Shown one piece after another: positions 49,836 to 58,036 of a stretch of 64,000 bases of DNA (within the stretch, counting starts at the first letter, position 1; every line of letters begins with the position of its first letter). A program made the position numbers and the translations under genes. The stretch covers positions 2,170,001 to 2,234,000 of the forward strand of contig NZ_BBWW01000001.1 of the NCBI RefSeq assembly GCF_001485215.1, read 5' to 3'. Origin of the DNA: Leptolyngbya sp. NIES-2104 (GTDB lineage Bacteria > Cyanobacteriota > Cyanobacteriia > Leptolyngbyales > Leptolyngbyaceae). Below the pieces are notes generated by a model. That model was not told the origin of the DNA, did no database searches, and saw only the letters and a program-made list of their open reading frames with translations.

Positions 49836-50051
49836 TCAACTCAGTTCGGATTTGAGTGACTCCCAAGAAATGGTTCCTTCTTGCTCAATTTCTTCAAGCA
49901 CAGCACGAGCTTCTTCTAGATCGAGTTGATTTTCTAATGCTTGTTGTTGCTGTTTTGCCTTCAAGAATCTCAGAAAATCTAGTACCTCATCCAAAATTGG
50001 ATCGGGAGCTTGATTAATTTCTTGAAGCAATAATTCTTTCGTATTCATCAT
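49836..50051 (-). CDS. DUF2281-like antitoxin-type small protein
   Basis: A 71-residue acidic helical protein. LLLQEINQAPDPILDEVLDFLRFLK resembles the DUF2281 family, small antitoxin-like proteins common in cyanobacteria. The Glu/Gln-rich second half would be the partner-binding part. No toxin gene lies next to it: downstream (24 bases) is MoxR on the same strand, upstream the coiled-coil gene. It is either an orphan antitoxin or has a distant partner. The second ATG at 50048 is an alternative start. Confidence 0.7.
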   Translation of the reverse strand: MMNTKELLLQEINQAPDPILDEVLDFLRFLKAKQQQQALENQLDLEEARAVLEEIEQEGTISWESLKSELS

Positions 50052-50075
50052 TTGCCCGATCGCGATAAAGATATT

Positions 50076-50984
50076 CTACGGAATCGCGATCGTTCTCAAC
50101 AGTCGATCGACAACCATCCGCGCTCGATTTCCACTTGCTGCGATCATTCGGTGCGAGAGAACATAAGGCGAGATCGCTTTAACATCATCCGGAGTCGCAT
50201 AGTCTCGCCCTTGTAAAAAGGCGAAAGCTTGAACCGCTTTTTGAAGTGCAACCGTTCCACGGGGACTGACTCCGAGCAAGATTTCTTCATCTTGGCGAGT
50301 AGCGCGGACAAGGTTCAAAATGTATTGCTGAAGCGAGGATTCGACCCGCACTTGAGCACAGAGCACTTGCAGTTCGCGAATCTCTTCAATACTGATGCAG
50401 GGCGGTAACTCAGAAGCGCGATCGCCCGATTGCAATCGTTCTAACATCTGAAGTTCTTCAGATTCGGTCGGATAGCCCAAGGACAGCGACAAAGCAAATC
50501 GATCCATCTGGGCTTCGGGTAGCGGGAATGTGCCTTGATATTCCGCTGGGTTTTGAGTAGCGATCACAAAAAAGGGAGTGGGAACTTTGCGAGACACTCC
50601 ATCGATCGTGACTTGCTGTTCTTCCATCACTTCGAGCAGTGCCGATTGCGTTCTTGGTGTGGCGCGATTGATTTCATCCGCCAACAGAACATTCGCGAAA
50701 ATTGGACCCGCCATGAATTCAAATTCACCCGACCGAGGGTTCCAAATATTCGTTCCAGTCACATCGGTTGGCAGTAGATCCGGAGTGCATTGAAGCCGCT
50801 GAAATCTGCCATTAATCGATCGAGCTAACGATTTCGCCAATAGCGTTTTACCGACTCCCGGAACGTCTTCTAAAAGAGCATGACCACCCGACAAGAGCGC
50901 GACCAAAACAAGTTGGATGGCTTCTTGTTTACCAACGATCGCTAAACTCAAATGCTGTGTTAATTGCTCAATCCGCTCTCTCAT
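50076..50984 (-). CDS. MoxR-family AAA+ ATPase
   Basis: A 302-residue AAA+ chaperone-like ATPase. Walker A is EDVPGVGKTLLAKSLA, Walker B/sensor LLADEINRATPRTQSALLEVM, and the arginine region ATQNPAEYQGTFPLPEAQMDRF. The lid domain GVSPRGTVALQKAVQAFAFL is typical of MoxR. Such ATPases usually mature a partner encoded nearby (often VWA-domain proteins), but no such gene is adjacent. The ribosome site AGGAG lies before the ATG at 50984. Confidence 0.92.
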   Translation of the reverse strand: MRERIEQLTQHLSLAIVGKQEAIQLVLVALLSGGHALLEDVPGVGKTLLAKSLARSINGRFQRLQCTPDLLPTDVTGTNIWNPRSGEFEFMAGPIFANVLLADEINRATPRTQSALLEVMEEQQVTIDGVSRKVPTPFFVIATQNPAEYQGTFPLPEAQMDRFALSLSLGYPTESEELQMLERLQSGDRASELPPCISIEEIRELQVLCAQVRVESSLQQYILNLVRATRQDEEILLGVSPRGTVALQKAVQAFAFLQGRDYATPDDVKAISPYVLSHRMIAASGNRARMVVDRLLRTIAIP

Positions 50985-51049
50985 AAAATGCTCCTACCGG
51001 GTTAAGACCCGTTGATCATACCCACGGTTTCTCAGAGTGGCGAAAAAAC

Positions 51050-51967
51050 TCAAGAAATTGCGGTCAGTGCTGTTCTTGCCGTTTCACAATCTGCGTGAAT
51101 TTGAGCTTTGAGATCTTCTAAAGAAGCAAATTTCTGTTCTGGTCGAATGAATTCTTCGAGTTCAACCGTGAGCGTTTTCCCGTACAAATCACCCGACCAA
51201 TCGAGCAAATGAACCTCGATCGTTTGACTCAATCCATTCACGGTTGGACGGTTGCCGATGTTCATCACTCCCAAAATTGGCTCTGTCCCAACCCCTGAAA
51301 CCCTGACTCCATACACACCACGGCAAGGAACTAACTTATCTGCAAGGAGTTGTAAGTTTGCGGTTGGAAACTCGATCGTTCGTCCGATTTGTTGTCCGGT
51401 CACCACTTGCCCGATCAAGCGATAGGGTCGTCCTAACATTCGATTTGCAGTGTGCAACTGTCCCGATAGCAATGCTTCTCGAATTGCAGTACTACTAATT
51501 CTTGTGCCGTGGAATTTCAATAAAGGCACGATCGTCACCCCAATCCCGAAAGTTGCAGCGATCGCTTTTAGAACCTCAGCATTTCCAGTTCGCTTATATC
51601 CAAAGCAAAAATCAGCCCCGACGCTTACTTGTCGCGCCTGAAGTTGATTCACCAAAATTTCTTCGACAAATTGCTGCGGGGTGAAGCTCGCTAACTCTCG
51701 ATTAAACGGCAGTAAAACGAGTTGCTCTACGCCAATTTCTTCAAGATAGAGAACTTTTTCTTCTTGAGGCGTGATCAGCGATCGTGGTTCTCCACTAAAA
51801 AATTCTTTTGGATGCGGACTGAATGTAACCACCGTTGCACGAGATTGCCCATCATTGTCTAAGACGGGCGTGATGACTTGTCGATGCCCTAGATGAATGC
51901 CGTCAAAGTTTCCTAAGGCAACGGCGGTCGGAGTTAAAGCAGTAGTCGGAGAAGAAGTAATCCACAC
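51050..51967 (-). CDS. ribF: Bifunctional riboflavin kinase/FAD synthetase
   Basis: A 305-residue enzyme that makes FMN and FAD. The N-terminal nucleotidyltransferase domain has ALGNFDGIHLGHRQVI and VTFSPHPKEFF, then VGADFCFGYKRTGNAEVL and TRISSTAIREALLSG. The C-terminal kinase domain begins with RPYRLIGQVVTGQQIGRTIE and contains FPTANLQ. Length is standard. The start ATG at 51967 gives MWITSSPTTALTPTAVALGN. It follows the GHL10-type gene on the same strand, separated from it by a fold-back repeat. Confidence 0.95.
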   Translation of the reverse strand: MWITSSPTTALTPTAVALGNFDGIHLGHRQVITPVLDNDGQSRATVVTFSPHPKEFFSGEPRSLITPQEEKVLYLEEIGVEQLVLLPFNRELASFTPQQFVEEILVNQLQARQVSVGADFCFGYKRTGNAEVLKAIAATFGIGVTIVPLLKFHGTRISSTAIREALLSGQLHTANRMLGRPYRLIGQVVTGQQIGRTIEFPTANLQLLADKLVPCRGVYGVRVSGVGTEPILGVMNIGNRPTVNGLSQTIEVHLLDWSGDLYGKTLTVELEEFIRPEQKFASLEDLKAQIHADCETARTALTAIS

Positions 51968-52022
51968 GCTTCACATTTTGACACATATCCATTACATAAT
52001 TCAGAAGACACCCTAAAGAAAA

Positions 52023-52103
52023 GTAGGGAGTGGGGAGTAGGGAGATGATTGTCTTGTCACACCCCACACCCCACACCCCACACCCCACACCCTCTACTCC
52101 CTA
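52023..52103. repeat. Fold-back heptamer repeat between GHL10 gene and ribF
   Basis: In the mRNA sense the repeat starts in the stop codon of the upstream gene (TAGGGAGTAGAGGG), continues as four or five GGTGTGG units, and returns as CTCCCTACTCCCCACTCCC followed by TACTTTTCTTT. The arms can pair and the T-rich end makes it terminator-like. It has the same heptamer style as the two arrays in the rpo operon. Confidence 0.8.
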
Positions 52104-53345
52104 CCGACTCGACGATCGATAAGCAGGTTCTGGAAATAACGCCTGAAATCCTGCCTGCCGATAACTCGCGGGTTCGGGTGCGATATCCCAGAGACTTTCG
52201 TAGTAGAAATAGGCAACTCCTAAACCGCGATCGCGTGCTGCCTGAGTTTGCTCCTGAATTTGGCGAATCGAAACCGGATTCGTTCTTTGTCCAGTAAAGA
52301 TGCCGATTCCGGTCGGAACTCGCTGCAAGGCGATTTGAATTTCTGGGCGAGTGAGTTTTTGAATGAAGCTTTGCAAGTCCGATCGATACACCTGCACGAT
52401 CAATTCATCCGCGATTCCTTGTCGTATCCAGGCGATCCAATCTTGCAGATGGAACTTGTAGGCGAAGTCATAGTAGTTCGGAGAGATAGAAATGATCGCG
52501 TTAGGTTTACGATCGCGAACTGCCTTTTTCAATTGCACCATGAACGCCGTGATCTTGTTCGCTCTCCATCGCATCCAAGCTTGGTCGGCTGGATTGTTCG
52601 GGACATCTTTCTTGGTTTCTCTTTTATATAGAGCGCGAGTGTACGGATCGTAACCAAACTCACGCGGCAGGCTCATATTGTCATCGAACTGAATCCCGTC
52701 CACATTATATTGAGTCATCACTTCGACCACGAGCGAAGTAATAAACTGCTGCACTTGAGGATGGAAGGGATTGAGCCAAGCCACTTCGCCCGCGCCACTG
52801 ATCGAAGTTTGGTCGCCGTTGCGCTGTTGAGTGAGCCACTCCGGATGATTCACAGCGAGTTCAGAAGTCTGCGGAGTCATAAAGCCGAACTCGAACCAAG
52901 GCAAAACGAGCAAGCCTTGACGATGAGCACGATCGACAACATCCGCGAGAATGTCATGCCCATCTGAGCCGCGATAAACAAACGGCTGAATCCCTTGCTG
53001 TTGAGCAACAGCACTCGAATAAGTCACATACCCCGAATTCCAAATTACCGGGTAAATCGTATTGAAATTCAAGCGCCCTAATTGATTCATCGCGTCTTGA
53101 ACTTTTGTGCGGTCTTTCATCACATCGAGATCGTTTAACGTCAGCCACACCCCACGAATTTCTGGGCGAACGGCTGGAGGAGAAACGATCGGAGAAGTTA
53201 CGCTGGGTGTCTCAATTTGCGGCACTTCAATTTGAGCCATTCCAGGAGTTCCAGTGAGGAGCACTGTGAACAAAGACACCAAAAAGAGCGGAATCAGAAC
53301 CGCTTTTTTCCAATGCTGGAACCGAATGCGAAATTGAATCGGCAT
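52101..53345 (-). CDS. GHL10-type (DUF187) family hydrolase, exported
   Basis: A 414-residue protein from ATG 53345, with a basic N-terminus and one hydrophobic segment ending in GTPGMAQIE, a likely signal peptide or anchor. The family core is RGVWLTLNDLDVMKDRTKVQ, then NFNTIYPVIWNSGYVTYSS and LVLPWFEFGF, and WLNPFHPQVQQFITSLVVEV with GIQFDDNMSLP, the glycosyl-hydrolase-like-10 (TIM barrel) layout. The substrate is probably a cell-wall or extracellular glycan. The stop codon is inside a fold-back repeat. The ATG at 53375 is less likely. Confidence 0.85.
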   Translation of the reverse strand: MPIQFRIRFQHWKKAVLIPLFLVSLFTVLLTGTPGMAQIEVPQIETPSVTSPIVSPPAVRPEIRGVWLTLNDLDVMKDRTKVQDAMNQLGRLNFNTIYPVIWNSGYVTYSSAVAQQQGIQPFVYRGSDGHDILADVVDRAHRQGLLVLPWFEFGFMTPQTSELAVNHPEWLTQQRNGDQTSISGAGEVAWLNPFHPQVQQFITSLVVEVMTQYNVDGIQFDDNMSLPREFGYDPYTRALYKRETKKDVPNNPADQAWMRWRANKITAFMVQLKKAVRDRKPNAIISISPNYYDFAYKFHLQDWIAWIRQGIADELIVQVYRSDLQSFIQKLTRPEIQIALQRVPTGIGIFTGQRTNPVSIRQIQEQTQAARDRGLGVAYFYYESLWDIAPEPASYRQAGFQALFPEPAYRSSSR

Positions 53346-53788
53346 GAGAAACTCTATCAACCTCAAAACGTACAAGCGGTCTACAATGCACTAGCCCTAC
53401 AGTGTACAAGCATTGCATCACCGCTTCGGGACAGGTAAAAAAGACAAGTCAAAACTTTATCTGAAATTACGACATCGCATCGTCACAAGTGTGAAATACG
53501 ATCGCTATCTTGACCGACGTAAAATCTGGCTGTTCGGTGCCCGATCGCCCAATTCCATATTGCTCTTGGAATTCAGAATCTATGCTTGCATGAGTTCCAC
53601 GTTTTATGGTTTGTTAAGAAATGAAATGTTTCGTTAAAGTCTAGAGAAAAAGTTCCATCTGTCCTGATGCGATCGCGCTTTGGGGAAATCTAACTTTAGT
53701 TAAGTCAAATATGCACCATTACGGGTATGAAATGTTAGAGCCGAATCGATCACACTGAAGTCTAATCGCCGGAATTCTTTATGGAGCA
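53346..53788. other. Divergent intergenic region without a supported gene
   Basis: These 443 bases lie between the GHL10-type gene and the SGNH hydrolase. They hold the upstream regions of both genes. A short ORF at 53413-53637 has no recognisable protein features. GTACAAGC occurs twice and CAATGC/GCATTG are mirrored near 53360-53420, but I cannot assign a function. Confidence 0.4.
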
Positions 53789-54508
53789 ATGTTCGACATG
53801 AAGCGCTATTTCAAACTCAGTGTACTGCTTGGATTCGCGCTGCTTGTCAGTTCTCCGTCTGTGCTTCCAGCCATTTCTTCCCCCAAAGTTGATAAGCTTC
53901 CAACAGTTGACTGGTGGCGCTCTAAAGTGAAGTCTCAAGTCACGGCAAGCAGTGGAAAGCGCTACAGCGGCTGTATCTTCGGTGATTCGATTTCGTCCGG
54001 GTTGGGCAATACACTCGGACAGTCGAACTATAACTTTGCAATGGGCGGCATGAGTTCAGTTTCCCTGCTCGAACAAGTGAAGCAGTTGAAAGCGGGAAAC
54101 GTGCAATGTCAAAAAGCCGTGATTGCGATCGGCACCAATGACGCGATGTTTTCGATTAGTAATGGCAGTTTCAAAAACAATCTCCGCCAAATTGTTACGA
54201 TCACGCGCACGTTAGGCGCTTCTGAAATTACTTTAATTCCTGCGTTCTATTCCACAGTGGAAGCGAGTTACAACCCAAATGTTGCTGGAACCCTCGATCG
54301 TGTCGATGAGATTAGCGAATTAATTCGGCAAGTCGCAGCGGAACAAGATGTGAAATTAATCGCGAATGAAATTCAACCGCTATTTCGCGATCGTGCTCTC
54401 AAACAAGAAGTGACCTTTGATGGGGTTCACCTCAATGACAGCGGCAAAGCCATTTATCGCCAAGTGCTTCTAAATTTGTTGAATAATTCCGCTGTGAGTT
54501 CGCGTTAA
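53789..54508 (+). CDS. SGNH/GDSL-type esterase, exported
   Basis: A 239-residue exported hydrolase. A basic start and hydrophobic core (KLSVLLGFALLVSSPSVLPA) form a signal peptide. Block I is IFGDSISSGLGN (catalytic Ser), block III AIGTNDAMFS (Asn), block V FDGVHLNDSG (Asp-x-x-His). The ATG at 53798 (MKRYFKLSV) may be the true start, as GGAG lies 11 bases before it. It may remove acyl groups from extracellular glycan or lipid. Its stop overlaps by four bases the stop of the convergent uraH gene. Confidence 0.87.
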   Translation: MFDMKRYFKLSVLLGFALLVSSPSVLPAISSPKVDKLPTVDWWRSKVKSQVTASSGKRYSGCIFGDSISSGLGNTLGQSNYNFAMGGMSSVSLLEQVKQLKAGNVQCQKAVIAIGTNDAMFSISNGSFKNNLRQIVTITRTLGASEITLIPAFYSTVEASYNPNVAGTLDRVDEISELIRQVAAEQDVKLIANEIQPLFRDRALKQEVTFDGVHLNDSGKAIYRQVLLNLLNNSAVSSR

Positions 54509-54858
54509 CTGCCTCGATAGGTACTGTACGACCACGGAGAAGCCAACAGCGGCACATGATAATGAGCATCCGCATCCGAAATGCCAAATCGAATCGGAAC
54601 TCGATCGAAAAATCGCGGCTCAGTCGAATTCGTGGATTTTGCAGCGAAATAATCTCCGATCGCAAACACTAACTCATACGTTCCGACTTTGATTTCTGAC
54701 TCGCTCAACATCGGGCTATCGGTTCGACCATCAGAATTCGTCGTCACCGTTTTCAAATGGGTTCGCTGATCGGCATCGATCGACCAAAGTTCAATCTTCA
54801 AATTCGCTGCTGGACAGCCGTGAGCCGTATCGAGAACGTGAGTTGTCAGCTTACCCAT
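54505..54858 (-). CDS. uraH: 5-hydroxyisourate hydrolase
   Basis: A 117-residue transthyretin-like enzyme that hydrolyses 5-hydroxyisourate, a step in uric acid breakdown. The N-terminal LTTHVLDTAHGCPA (His, substrate site), the middle WSIDADQRT and TNSDGRTD, and the C-terminal HYHVPLLASPWSYSTYRGS signature are all present. I prefer ATG 54858 (MGKLTTHVL) over 54867. No other purine-catabolism gene is near. It is convergent with the SGNH gene and divergent from the nuclease-fold gene. Confidence 0.93.
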   Translation of the reverse strand: MGKLTTHVLDTAHGCPAANLKIELWSIDADQRTHLKTVTTNSDGRTDSPMLSESEIKVGTYELVFAIGDYFAAKSTNSTEPRFFDRVPIRFGISDADAHYHVPLLASPWSYSTYRGS

Positions 54859-54899
54859 GAGTGCCACACAAATCTACAGGTCAGCGGCACAATAGAAGC

Positions 54900-55574
54900 A
54901 TGGAGAAATTGCCCACGATCCTATTTCCAAGCAATCCCCGATCGCCGTTGCCGCCAGTCGGAACTCATCATAAAGCACGACGCGGACGATCGGAAAACCA
55001 ATTTGAACGCGACTTATGGCGATACTTTCCCGGCAAGATTCACACCGAATTACTCGTGAAACGTCCCGAATTGAATCAGCCTTATGTTCCGGATTTTGCT
55101 TATCTCGATCGAGATCTCGCGATCGATATCGAAGTCGATGAACCGTATACGATCGACACTCGTAAACCGCTACATTTTCTAGACTGTCCGAAAGATCGAT
55201 CGCGCAATCAATTCTTCACCGATCACGGCTGGATTGTGATTCGATTCAGCGAAGCTCAAGTGATCAAAACCCCAGCCAGTTGTTGTAAAACGATCGCATC
55301 GACGATCGCCAAAGTTTCCGGCGACAACACGATCATGAATGCCTTTCGTGACATTCCGACCTTAAAACCCGATCGACGGTGGACGATCGAACAAGCCGAA
55401 AAACTCGCCGCTCAGAATTACCGAGAACAGCTACAACTCAAAGCAGAACCCTCAAAACCGAATTTGATGAACGGCGACTTAAGCTTTCACTGTCCAGCCT
55501 GTGGGGAATTAGTTCGATGGCGAGGACACTATGTAAGCTGTACAAACTGCGGATATGACCAATTCGTTCTTTAA
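54900..55574 (+). CDS. DUF559/Vsr-like nuclease fold with C-terminal zinc ribbon
   Basis: A 224-residue protein from ATG 54900 (a longer start at 54861 overlaps the uraH promoter region). SENQFERDLWRYFP, VPDFAYLDRDLAIDIEVDEP (Pro-Asp64-65, Glu78, Asp80) and the following RNQFFTDHGWIVIRFSEAQV match the DUF559/Vsr (EDxHD) variant of the PD-(D/E)XK fold. The C-terminus has CPAC-x14-CTNC, a zinc ribbon. A DNA- or RNA-directed nuclease is likely but not shown. No partner methylase or helicase is beside it. Confidence 0.75.
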   Translation: MEKLPTILFPSNPRSPLPPVGTHHKARRGRSENQFERDLWRYFPGKIHTELLVKRPELNQPYVPDFAYLDRDLAIDIEVDEPYTIDTRKPLHFLDCPKDRSRNQFFTDHGWIVIRFSEAQVIKTPASCCKTIASTIAKVSGDNTIMNAFRDIPTLKPDRRWTIEQAEKLAAQNYREQLQLKAEPSKPNLMNGDLSFHCPACGELVRWRGHYVSCTNCGYDQFVL

Positions 55575-55896
55575 TTTTGTCCGGTTTTTTCTGGTGACTT
55601 CTGAATACACCCAACACAGATGCGACCTGGCAAAAGATTGCAGAATAGACGAAAGTTCTAGCCTGCAAATATCCGCAAAATCAAGGAACTGTGTATAATC
55701 AGTCCCAACCGCTCGGATAAGTTCGATTCGGCTGATGGATAAAGGCTTCTGATGGGAAGATTTGAAAAATTAGCCGCGATCGCAAATTGCAACGAACACG
55801 CCAATTTTTAGCAATCTTCGCTAACATTAGTGTTCGCTTTGGATTTGGTCAGTTCGGTTTTTGCAACTCGCTCCGTTCTTTTACTCCCTAGTTTGA
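55575..55896. other. Intergenic region upstream of the PP2C gene
   Basis: These 322 bases hold no supported gene. TATAAT at 55694-55699 is a good -10 sequence, but no clear -35 stands 16-18 bases before it. It could start a leader of about 190 bases for the phosphatase gene. I see no riboswitch or palindrome. Confidence 0.35.
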
Positions 55897-57336
55897 ATGA
55901 CTGCTGTGCCCCTTCCCCGTCCCTCTTCTCAACCACCTGAGCGCAGCAACTCAGGTTCCCCAGATGTGACTCCAGTTTTCGCCTTGAAGGAACTGGTGGC
56001 ACGTCTCAATCGGGAGCAGCATAAAATCCAAGATTTACTGAGTTCACTGGGTTTTGCCCTTCGCAGTTTCAGCAATCTCAATCAATTTCTGGAACTTATC
56101 CCCCTGATGGCAAGTCGTGTTACTGATGCTGACGGCGGCGCATTAATTTTGTTCCGCCCGAATGGTCAGGTGAAATTAGAACGCCTTCATTGTCAGGACG
56201 CAAAATGGGGTCAGGAACTCCGAAAAGGGCTAGAAATTGCGACTCGTCAAATTACAGCATCATTAACCGGACTGCCACCGGGAGAGGCTTTAGCGCGATC
56301 GTCTCAAGTCGTCGCCATGCTCGATCACCAGATCACCCGGCATCTAGGCGGAGAAATTCAAATCTTCGGCACTGGAATTCTTGTTAAAAATAACGAACGC
56401 GGTCGGCTTTACGTCTTTAGTCGAGAGTCCGATTACACCTGGACAGAAACGCGCCAAAAACTGGTTCGACTGGTGGCGGATCAGACGGCAGTGGCGATCG
56501 AGAATGATGAACTAACAGTCGAACTGAAGAAAAAAGAACGGCTCGATCGCGAACTCGAAATTGGAGCCGATATTCAATTGCGCTTGTTACCGCGTCAATG
56601 CCCCGCGATCGATGGCATTGAACTTGCCGCACTCTGTAAAACGGCGAACCGAGTTGGGGGCGATTATTACGACTTTATTCCCGCAGATTATGGACAGACG
56701 CGAAAAGCGAATCCGAGTAATTCAGATGGGAAATGGAGTTTAGCGATCGGGGATGTGATGGGAAAAGGCGTTCCCGCAGGTCTAATCATGACGATGACTC
56801 GCGGAATGCTTCGGGCTGAAGTTTTAAACGGTCACTCTCCCGCCCGAATTCTTCAGCATCTGAATCAAGTCATGTATGCTGATTTAGAAAACTCGAATCG
56901 GTTTGTGACGCTGTTTTACTCCGAGTACGATCCGAAAACTCGTCTTTTGTCCTACAGCAATGCGGCACACAATCCGCCGTTACTCTGGCACGCTGCGACG
57001 AATACAATCAAACGGTTGGATACTCATGGAATGCTGATCGGTTTAGACATCGAAACTCAGTTCCAAGATGCTCAGGCGCAATTGGAACCCGGAGATACGC
57101 TGATCTATTACACCGACGGTTTCACCGATGCCGCAAATCAGTACGGACAGCGATTTGATGAGGAAAATCTAATCAGCGCGTTCCGGTGGGCATGTCAGCA
57201 TTTTGATGATCCGCAGCAGATTTTGAAGTACTTATTCGACTGTGTGCAGCAGTTTATCGGGGTCGGTAATCCGAATTCGGATGATATGACGCTGGTCGTG
57301 CTGCGGGTCAAGCCGATGCCTGATCAAACATCATGA
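55897..57336 (+). CDS. GAF-domain PP2C (SpoIIE/RsbU-type) phosphatase
   Basis: A 479-residue regulator. Residues about 50-215 form a GAF-like sensor (SLGFALRSFSNLNQFLELIP ... VRLVADQTAVAIENDELTVE), followed by a coiled linker (LKKKERLDRELEIGADIQLR). The PP2C/SpoIIE domain then has the metal Asp motifs NRVGGDYYDF, IGDVMGKGVPAG, YYTDGFTDAA and NSDDMTLVVLRVK. It should dephosphorylate an anti-sigma antagonist in a partner-switching pathway. The last 29 bases overlap, antisense, a small minus-strand ORF. No anti-sigma gene is nearby. Confidence 0.9.
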   Translation: MTAVPLPRPSSQPPERSNSGSPDVTPVFALKELVARLNREQHKIQDLLSSLGFALRSFSNLNQFLELIPLMASRVTDADGGALILFRPNGQVKLERLHCQDAKWGQELRKGLEIATRQITASLTGLPPGEALARSSQVVAMLDHQITRHLGGEIQIFGTGILVKNNERGRLYVFSRESDYTWTETRQKLVRLVADQTAVAIENDELTVELKKKERLDRELEIGADIQLRLLPRQCPAIDGIELAALCKTANRVGGDYYDFIPADYGQTRKANPSNSDGKWSLAIGDVMGKGVPAGLIMTMTRGMLRAEVLNGHSPARILQHLNQVMYADLENSNRFVTLFYSEYDPKTRLLSYSNAAHNPPLLWHAATNTIKRLDTHGMLIGLDIETQFQDAQAQLEPGDTLIYYTDGFTDAANQYGQRFDEENLISAFRWACQHFDDPQQILKYLFDCVQQFIGVGNPNSDDMTLVVLRVKPMPDQTS

Positions 57337-57502
57337 CAAATTCGTAGTACGGCAACTGTCGTCGCAATACGGTTAAATGTCCTTCAGCATCCGATCGATT
57401 CCGGTACCTTCCGCGCACAACTCGCTGCATTTTTGGCAAAAGTTGCACAACAATCCAAGGCGCAAGCCGCTCCTGATAAGGCATAATCATACCTGTCTCC
57501 AT
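57308..57502 (-). CDS. Small basic protein of unknown function
   Basis: A possible 64-residue protein from ATG 57502 (an ATG at 57490 gives MIMPYQERLAPWIVVQLLPK). The body RLAPWIVVQLLPKMQRVVRG, followed by RYRNRSDAEGHLTVLRRQLP, reads like a folded small domain (beta-alpha-beta) and not like random sequence. I know of no named family. It overlaps the 3' end of the PP2C gene by 29 bases and diverges from an XRE regulator across two inverted repeats. A longer in-frame start at 57586 would run through those repeats and is rejected. Confidence 0.6.
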   Translation of the reverse strand: METGMIMPYQERLAPWIVVQLLPKMQRVVRGRYRNRSDAEGHLTVLRRQLPYYEFVMMFDQASA

Positions 57503-57519
57503 CTTTGTATGGTGATTGT

Positions 57520-57620
57520 GAGCCAGTGCTGGAAGTTGGTCGCTGCTAAGCACTGGCTCTACTGTGTTTCCGATTGGCAACATCATATCGAAGCATTAGT
57601 TTTGTTGTCAATCGGAAACA
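57520..57620. promoter_or_regulatory. Two inverted repeats between divergent small genes
   Basis: IR1: GAGCCAGTGCT (57520-57530) and AGCACTGGCTC (57549-57559) are perfect over 11 bp. IR2: TGTTTCCGATTGGCAAC (57565-57581) and GTTGTCAATCGGAAACA (57604-57620) match with one mismatch. They lie between the small minus-strand ORF and the XRE gene. They could be operators for the XRE protein or a terminator-like structure; IR1 has no T-run. Confidence 0.6.
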
Positions 57621-57654
57621 TCTTCAATTTATGAAACGTTGACACAAACTAAAG

Positions 57655-57891
57655 ATGGGACGGGCAGGAAAAGCACTAGGACTAATTTTGAAGAATTACG
57701 GTATTAACCAAAATCAACTCGCGATCGCCATGAGTATCGATCGTTCTAGTATCAGTCGCTGGATCGCTGAAACTCGTGAACCTTCTGCGGAGTCTGTTCT
57801 AGAAATTCGAGATGCACTAGAAACGCTCGATACAGCCGCAGCAGCAGAATTTACTCGATTGTACTGGGGAAAAGATGAGTTGAGTGAGTAA
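57655..57891 (+). CDS. XRE-family helix-turn-helix regulator
   Basis: A 78-residue protein made mostly of one Cro/C1-type HTH: GLILKNYGINQNQLAIAMSI, DRSSISRWIAETREPSAESV, then LEIRDALETLDTAAAAEFTR. It would bind DNA as a dimer and has no sensor domain. The ATG at 57655 is preceded by GACACAAACTAAAG. It probably acts on the inverted repeats at 57520-57620 next to it. Antitoxin-type or autoregulator roles are open. Confidence 0.8.
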   Translation: MGRAGKALGLILKNYGINQNQLAIAMSIDRSSISRWIAETREPSAESVLEIRDALETLDTAAAAEFTRLYWGKDELSE

Positions 57892-57916
57892 TCAGATGTT
57901 TTTGCGATCGTCTTGT

Positions 57917-58003
57917 TTAACGATTTTGCAGAACTAGCGATCGCGCAAATTCTAAAACTTGCTTGCGTCGATCGTCTGGAAGTTGTTCAACGATCGCAGC
58001 GCC
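57917..58003 (-). pseudogene. Fragment of a DUF2281-like antitoxin gene
   Basis: On the minus strand the codons read AAIVEQLPDDRRKQVLEFAR, then SLVLQNR and a stop. This resembles the N-terminal half of small cyanobacterial antitoxins (compare QEINQAPDPILDEVLDFLRF at 49836-50051). A stop codon lies just upstream and no start is present, so it is not expressed as an intact protein. It could be chance, but the helical pattern argues for decay. Confidence 0.35.
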
Positions 58004-58036
58004 TTAATCAGACACCAGAAGCCAATGTTACATCGA

